Virus record (IMG/VR): IMGVR_UViG_3300028194_000511
Location: 1 to 39,834 of that record
Strand: one strand, 5' to 3'
DNA from: a virus
Length of the DNA stretch: 39,834 nt
This document shows, in pieces, positions 35,625-39,834 of this stretch. Position 1 is the stretch's first letter, and the number at the start of each line of letters is the position of its first letter. Both the position numbers and the translations under genes were made by a program. The notes under the pieces were generated by a model. That model searched no databases. It saw nothing but the letters and a program-made list of their open reading frames with translations, and was not told the origin of the DNA.

Positions 35625-37565
35625 TTAGAATTGTTGTGTTACAACCTGTCCTCTAATATCTTGATTTGGAAACTTAACTTCAAATATAGATGGGTCTTTA
35701 GGTGGGTATATAATACCACCCTTAGTTGCATTTAATATACTATATTTGTTTGATGAATAGTTTCCGTTAAATTTGTTTACTATCTGTAATCCACCCTTGC
35801 CATCTCTATCAGGTCTTACTACAGTTTGTACTCCATCTACCTTATCAATCTCAACATAAATTTTTGATAAATTAATTGGTTCATTAATTCTCCAATTGTC
35901 AACATCAAAATAATCTTTTAATCTATTAATAACTCTTAATAAAACTTCGTTAGAGTTGAATTCTGGCATAACTACAATTTCAAAATTACACCCGATATTT
36001 ACAATATGTGCATTTTTTATGTTTACTGCATCTGTTAGTATTCTATGATACGAAATATAATTTTTTAGATTGTATTTGGTAGCTGCATTTAGATGTGTTA
36101 AATTCTTTTGATTATCGTATCCACAAGTATATAAATTTAATGCTAGTGGGTTTGGAATCTCAGTATTAATATATTGTCCATCTTGTTTAGATTGTTCTAA
36201 TTGATAATCTTGAACTAAGTATGCTTTAGCAACAGAACCGAATTGTGGTGGAAGTGCGTAACATCTCATTACATAATCTTCTCTCGTTACAGTTCTATTT
36301 TGTGCTGCAAAGAATGCCATAGCATTCTGTCTAATTTCTTCTTGTGATTCTGTAGTCTTACCACCCACAGCTGCGTTTGGATTTGAACAAGCTATAGATT
36401 GTCTACAAAACTTAACTAAATTAGTATTTAGATTTATTTCATTTTTAAAAGTAGTTGTACTTGATATAACACTAACTAAATCATTTGCCGGAACATTATC
36501 TTCGATACCATTACCAACTAAGTAAGTAACATTTAGTGTTGTATTTTGTGGTGCTACTCCATATGTTTTTGTATATAAAAAGTTTGATGGGTCTAATGAT
36601 GAATCTAAATTTTGATGTTCTGTATAAAGTGCTGAACCTACATTATCAGGGTTTGGTATTATTTCTTCATCTGCATTCGATGATATACCAGCTCCAAATC
36701 CAATAACTAAAACCCCATCATCTTCAAATGATGTTGTGTATCTTTTAGGAACTCTATTAAGTTCTAATAGGTATGGTGTATCACCACTATATTGGTGTAG
36801 GTATGTTGAATTATCTTCGTTATTATCTATCTGTTCAAATACAGTGTCTTGTGCTAAGTAAGGAACTCTAGTCCAAGTATCACCATCTGAATCTGTAATG
36901 TTTTTTATTCTTACTAGATTTTCTGATTCTATCTTTATTTTATCATAAATTTTTGGAGCGGCGAAATCAAATGTTTTTGTTTCTTCTCTACCACTCGTTG
37001 CTTTAACTTGCTTTTTTAACAAATAATAAACTGGTAGGTTTGTACTCTCATCTATTTGATATACTGATACTTCTGTTGGGTCAAATGATGATGAGAATGA
37101 AAAATCAATTGAATTTATAGTAGTAAATTCTACATTTGAAAAATCAGTAGAACCTATAATCATTCCTTCTGATAAGGTTGTGGCATAAGCAAAATCAGGT
37201 TTTACATCATCACCAGTCCCAGTTGCTGGTACTAATTGGAACACATCCATAGTTACCGATGCTGGAATAATATTTTTTGGTTTGTATCCTAATGAGTTTA
37301 CAATATTAAATAGGTTTATATTTTCTTCTGCCGTACTTAATAAAGATTCTCTTAATTGTGTATCTGTATAGAATGATAACACATCACCCACATACGATGC
37401 CATTTCCATAAACATCATACCAGGAGATGATTCGTTAAAATCATTGAAGGTATTTGGGAAGTAATTTTTAGAAAACTCAACTAAGTTTTTTCTAAATTCT
37501 CCAAAATCTCTACCGATTAACGATACATCCTTTTGTACTAAATCTGATTTCTTTTTATTTGCCAT
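35625..37565 (-). CDS. 6: gp6-like baseplate wedge protein (baseplate J family)
   Basis: The 646-residue protein is close in size to T4 gp6 (660 residues). The N-terminus (ESSPGMMFMEMASYVGDVL, YTDTQLRESLLSTA, NIVNSLGYKP) is the conserved start of gp6/J-type wedge proteins. Around residues 400-455 the signature ESQEEIRQNAMAFFAAQNR and VTREDYVMRCYALPPQFG is typical of the family. gp6 dimers form the inner ring of the contractile-tail baseplate that opens during sheath contraction. It follows the gp25-like gene by 9 bp, the same order as in many T4-like phages. Translation starts in the shared context TAAGATATGGC. Confidence 0.92.
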   Translation of the reverse strand: MANKKKSDLVQKDVSLIGRDFGEFRKNLVEFSKNYFPNTFNDFNESSPGMMFMEMASYVGDVLSFYTDTQLRESLLSTAEENINLFNIVNSLGYKPKNIIPASVTMDVFQLVPATGTGDDVKPDFAYATTLSEGMIIGSTDFSNVEFTTINSIDFSFSSSFDPTEVSVYQIDESTNLPVYYLLKKQVKATSGREETKTFDFAAPKIYDKIKIESENLVRIKNITDSDGDTWTRVPYLAQDTVFEQIDNNEDNSTYLHQYSGDTPYLLELNRVPKRYTTSFEDDGVLVIGFGAGISSNADEEIIPNPDNVGSALYTEHQNLDSSLDPSNFLYTKTYGVAPQNTTLNVTYLVGNGIEDNVPANDLVSVISSTTTFKNEINLNTNLVKFCRQSIACSNPNAAVGGKTTESQEEIRQNAMAFFAAQNRTVTREDYVMRCYALPPQFGSVAKAYLVQDYQLEQSKQDGQYINTEIPNPLALNLYTCGYDNQKNLTHLNAATKYNLKNYISYHRILTDAVNIKNAHIVNIGCNFEIVVMPEFNSNEVLLRVINRLKDYFDVDNWRINEPINLSKIYVEIDKVDGVQTVVRPDRDGKGGLQIVNKFNGNYSSNKYSILNATKGGIIYPPKDPSIFEVKFPNQDIRGQVVTQQF

Positions 37566-37574
37566 ATCTTAAAC

Positions 37575-38012
37575 CTACTCTATTGTACTTCCAGCTGAAT
37601 CATAAAACACTATTATCTGTTGGTTTGCACCTTGCTCCGTAACTCTAAACCTAAGTTGAATTTTTACAAAATTTCTATCAGGTTCTGTTTGAACATCTAT
37701 CTTGTCAATAACTATATAGGGTAACCAAAATTTAATATCTTCTGAGAGAGTATCTGAAATCTTCTCATCTAAGTTAATATCAATGTTTTCAAAGAGTTGA
37801 GAATACACATCCGAACCAAACAATGGTTGGAAGGGTCTTTCACCTTTTCTAGTCAATAATAGATTTTTTAAATTAGATACTGCCTGCTCTTCTGTTGTAT
37901 AACTTTGTGTGAATAATCCATTAGGTTTCCCAAATGGTAATTTTATACCAACAGCAACATCCTTTTTAAAATCTATAGGATTGTAGAAATATTCTTTTCT
38001 CTCCTTAGCCAT
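37575..38012 (-). CDS. 25: gp25-like baseplate wedge protein
   Basis: The 145-residue protein belongs to the gpW/gp25 family by size and by the segments NLLLTRKGERPFQPLFGSD, YSQLFENIDINLDEKISD and IDKIDVQTEPDRNFVKIQLR. The family member in T4 (132 residues) bridges baseplate wedge and sheath and is needed for sheath polymerisation. GGAAGG lies 6 bp before the ATG. The gene starts 3 bp after the upstream stop and is followed by the gp6-like gene, so this pair anchors the T4-like assignment of the window. Confidence 0.93.
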   Translation of the reverse strand: MAKERKEYFYNPIDFKKDVAVGIKLPFGKPNGLFTQSYTTEEQAVSNLKNLLLTRKGERPFQPLFGSDVYSQLFENIDINLDEKISDTLSEDIKFWLPYIVIDKIDVQTEPDRNFVKIQLRFRVTEQGANQQIIVFYDSAGSTIE

Positions 38013-38015
38013 CTG

Positions 38016-38507
38016 TTACCTTCCCTTTTTCTTATCAATCGCTTTCATCAATTGAGAATAATCTTTTTTAATAGAACCCATAACGTTTGCTACAACTTCG
38101 TTAGATGTATCAACAGGTCTACCATCTATATCTGTAGCTGGTGCTACTGATGTAGAACCCCCTTGCATAAATGATTGAGCTTGATTCGAATTGAATGTTC
38201 CATCCATATTTCTCCACTCACCACTAGCAGCTACATCATTTAACATTTCATTTAACATTGGGTTCTTTACATACGATTTATTTTCTGATTTCGTTTCTAC
38301 ATTTGGTTCTGATGAAAGAATTTCAGATAAATTAATATCCAATGGGTCTTTTTGTATTCTGTTTGATGTTCTTTTGGTTTTCTTTTTTGTTTCTTTTAAA
38401 AGTGGTTTAGATGCATTTCTAACTTCCGTAATGATAGGTTTTAGTTCTTCACGAACTACCTTTCTTACGATTACTTCCAATAATTGTGCTAAATCTTTTG
38501 CTTTCAT
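38016..38507 (-). CDS. Small helical phage protein of the baseplate cluster
   Basis: From the chosen start the product is 163 residues: MKAKDLAQLLEVIVRKVVRE, a predicted amphipathic helix, then a Lys/Arg linker (KKKTKRTSNRIQK), acidic text, and NPMLNEMLNDVAASGEWRNM near residues 85-105. A longer frame starts at 38564, but it would begin inside the upstream gene and translate the conserved AT-rich element, so the start at 38507 is preferred. The Shine-Dalgarno is weak. I do not recognise the family, although similar short proteins next to gp25 occur in other T4-like marine phages as far as I recall. A structural or assembly role is inferred from position. Confidence 0.7.
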   Translation of the reverse strand: MKAKDLAQLLEVIVRKVVREELKPIITEVRNASKPLLKETKKKTKRTSNRIQKDPLDINLSEILSSEPNVETKSENKSYVKNPMLNEMLNDVAASGEWRNMDGTFNSNQAQSFMQGGSTSVAPATDIDGRPVDTSNEVVANVMGSIKKDYSQLMKAIDKKKGR

Positions 38508-38518
38508 AATTTTTGCTT

Positions 38519-38536
38519 TATATATAAATATTAAAA
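38519..38536. promoter_or_regulatory. Conserved AT-rich intergenic element, copy 3
   Basis: The plus strand reads TATATATAAATATTAAAA, with core TATAAATA at 38523-38530. It lies 16 bp upstream of the chosen start of the gene upstream of gp25, in the 38 bp gap 38508-38545. It is nearly identical to the element at 26499-26517. Confidence 0.4.
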
Positions 38537-38545
38537 ACTTTCTTT

Positions 38546-39154
38546 TTATACTAATCCAACCCATACTTGTGGTATAGGTCCGAGTGGTACTGGTGTTACT
38601 GGTGAACCTGCGGTTACAAATTCTGTTTGTAATCCACCTACTGTTGTTAAATGTTTAGTAAACGCAGCTACTAATTTTGTTGCTAGTGGAATACCAAATG
38701 GAATTGCCATAGCTTCATGTGTAAATGCCGTACATAAATCGGCTTTTAATCCGGGAACTACTCCACCATTATTTATAATATGTGTTATCGGAACAGGTAT
38801 CCCTACAGTTCCAGTTGATAATCCCATATTGATTGGGTGAAATGGAGTTGGAGACATTGTAACTGCTAACCAATAGTTTGATGTTGCACTTGCCCAATCT
38901 GCAAAGTGTGATGGTTTTGGCTTACCCTCAGAATTTTTAATATCATCCAACGATTTCATTATAGCTGATTTGATTGGAGCATATGGTGGTTGTGATAATA
39001 CTGAATTTGCATGAAGTGTTGTCATAGAAGTTTTAACGGCTTTATGATACTCTGATGCTATCTTCTCAGCGGTTTCATCGTGAGTTTTTCCTTCTGTGGC
39101 TGAGTTAAGGTAACCACCTACTGCTGGTATGAATGTGGGCCAAAGTGCGGGCAT
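38546..39154 (-). CDS. Uncharacterised protein of the baseplate cluster
   Basis: The product is 202 residues and begins MPALWPTFIPAVGGYLNSAT. A helical, acidic and basic first half contains HDETAEKIASEYHKAVKTSM and SHFADWASATSNYWLAV. The second half is Gly/Pro/Val/Ile-rich (NMGLSTGTVGIPVPITHIIN, then AMAIPFGIPLATKLVAAF, then VPLGPIPQVWVGLV). It is hydrophobic but proline-broken, so transmembrane segments are unlikely. Its ATG follows the upstream stop by 1 bp. The neighbours are a probable baseplate protein upstream and the gp25 cluster downstream, so a baseplate hub or wedge part is plausible, but I do not recognise the family. Confidence 0.7.
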   Translation of the reverse strand: MPALWPTFIPAVGGYLNSATEGKTHDETAEKIASEYHKAVKTSMTTLHANSVLSQPPYAPIKSAIMKSLDDIKNSEGKPKPSHFADWASATSNYWLAVTMSPTPFHPINMGLSTGTVGIPVPITHIINNGGVVPGLKADLCTAFTHEAMAIPFGIPLATKLVAAFTKHLTTVGGLQTEFVTAGSPVTPVPLGPIPQVWVGLV

Positions 39155-39155
39155 A

Positions 39156-39834
39156 TTATTGTTTCATTGCTTTTATATCACTAAGTATAGATGCAACTTT
39201 TCCAGCATTAGTAGCCGGTCCTGTAGGTCCAACTCCAGTTGAATAGGTTGCTGCAGCTGAAGTTAAATCTTTTAACTCACTTGCTAACTTTTCTATCAAA
39301 GTAAATAGTTTATCCATTTCCATCTGCCATCCGGGTGTTGCGTTTATAATATCTTTTTTAGCGGCTATGATAACATTTTCATTTCTAGCATTTAAAAATA
39401 CTCTATCCGAATTAAGATATATGGAAGGTTTCCCATACGATGATGGGTTATCTGCACCAGCAATACCCGATTGGGCTGGTGTTAGTTTTATTTTTTGTGA
39501 TGAACCTAACCATATAGATGAAAGGTCATCATTAACATCTTCTATAATAAATTTATTGTAAGAACCACCACTCTTTCTACCATTTGATATAATTGTAATT
39601 GGGTCGTTATCGGTTGAGGAACTCCAACTTGGTGATTTAGTTGTATCAGAACCTTTGGGTGTATATCCAAATCTCATTGAATGTCCGAATCTACCTTCTA
39701 AAAGAACATCACCTATAAATGGTTGGATTGAACCTACATCACTTCTTTCAGAGAACCCCTTACCCAATTTGGATGAAGAACTACCACCACTAATACCCGG
39801 AACACCTGCTGCAGCTGCTGCGTATTTTGCGGCA
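39156..39834 (-). CDS. Partial virion structural protein, probably baseplate (5' end beyond window)
   Basis: The frame is open from the right edge, so the N-terminus is missing; 225 residues are visible. It reads AAKYAAAAAGVPGISGGSSS, a low-complexity linker, then VGSIQPFIGDVLLEGRFGHS, MRFGYTPKGSDTT and DPITIISNGRKSGG, then an Asp/Ser/Leu stretch (DVNDDLSSIWLGSSQKIKL), PSIYLNSDRVFLNARNENVI and a C-terminal helix (MEMDKLFTLIEKLASELKDL). A TTG at 39767 could be taken as a start, but the frame continues upstream without a stop and with coding-like sequence, so it is treated as internal. The I-G-D-x-x-x-E-G-R-F-G-x-S-x-R-F-G phrase recurs, as I recall, in baseplate-type proteins of T4-like marine phages. 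A spike- or hub-type role is a guess. Confidence 0.7.
   Translation of the reverse strand, partial: AAKYAAAAAGVPGISGGSSSSKLGKGFSERSDVGSIQPFIGDVLLEGRFGHSMRFGYTPKGSDTTKSPSWSSSTDNDPITIISNGRKSGGSYNKFIIEDVNDDLSSIWLGSSQKIKLTPAQSGIAGADNPSSYGKPSIYLNSDRVFLNARNENVIIAAKKDIINATPGWQMEMDKLFTLIEKLASELKDLTSAAATYSTGVGPTGPATNAGKVASILSDIKAMKQ

Noticed and set aside
38508-38564. Longer N-terminus (19 extra residues) for the gene upstream of gp25
   Set aside because: The extension would start inside the upstream gene and translate the conserved AT-rich element; the resulting residues look like translated A/T sequence.
39156-39767. Complete gene starting with TTG at 39767
   Set aside because: The frame stays open to the window edge with plausible protein sequence (Ala/Gly/Ser linker), so the TTG is most likely an internal Leu codon and the gene is truncated by the window.

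Overview
This window is a stretch of an AT-rich genome from a large tailed phage of T4-like (contractile-tail) organisation. It is most plausibly an uncultured marine virus; the host cannot be read from the sequence. Every gene I can support lies on the minus strand, so transcription runs from high to low coordinates. Genes are packed with overlaps or gaps of 0-80 bp. There is no gene-free stretch longer than 300 bases, and I see no tRNA, rRNA, CRISPR array, integrase or transposase. The T4-like assignment rests on a gp25-type baseplate wedge protein followed directly by a gp6-type wedge protein, then very large tail/fibre proteins and recombination genes of the gp46/gp47 type.

Layout in transcription order. 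(1) 39834-35625, baseplate module: a truncated structural protein, two uncharacterised small proteins, gp25-like and gp6-like wedge proteins. (2) 35611-22574, large structural proteins: a DNRLRE-like protein, an unknown protein, a 1617-residue baseplate/tail protein carrying a P2 gpI-like segment and a cupredoxin domain apparently nested in a LamG-like fold, a charged coiled-coil protein, a protein with a widespread phage N-terminal domain and an Ig-like C-terminus, and two fibre-type proteins sharing a C-terminal domain, one with LamG. (3) 22556-18001, a recombination/replication island: T7 endonuclease I-type Holliday junction resolvase, TOPRIM primase with a degenerate zinc site, and a single-chain Mre11-Rad50 (gp47-gp46) fusion. 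(4) 17947-4241, adhesion: a 4183-residue fibre protein with about ten two-module repeats, then a separate protein ending in an S74 intramolecular chaperone, in the same frame and separated from it by one stop codon. (5) 4209-1, accessory: an NMNAT-type nucleotidyltransferase fused to a covalent-nucleotidyltransferase (ligase-like) domain, a Cys-rich protein, a basic Gly/Lys-rich protein, and a truncated gene whose last visible residues resemble a domain common in marine viruses.

How the genes work together: modules 1, 2 and 4 build the baseplate and host-recognition apparatus. Module 3 would support recombination-dependent replication and junction resolution before packaging. Module 5 contains the most unusual enzyme, which could make or use NAD or adenylate intermediates during infection. 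A conserved AT-rich element (plus-strand core TATATAAATA or TATATAAGTA) lies just upstream of four genes, in the few real intergenic gaps. It may be a phage promoter, although its T4-late-like core points against the direction of the genes. All functional statements are from reading the sequence; no database search was run.
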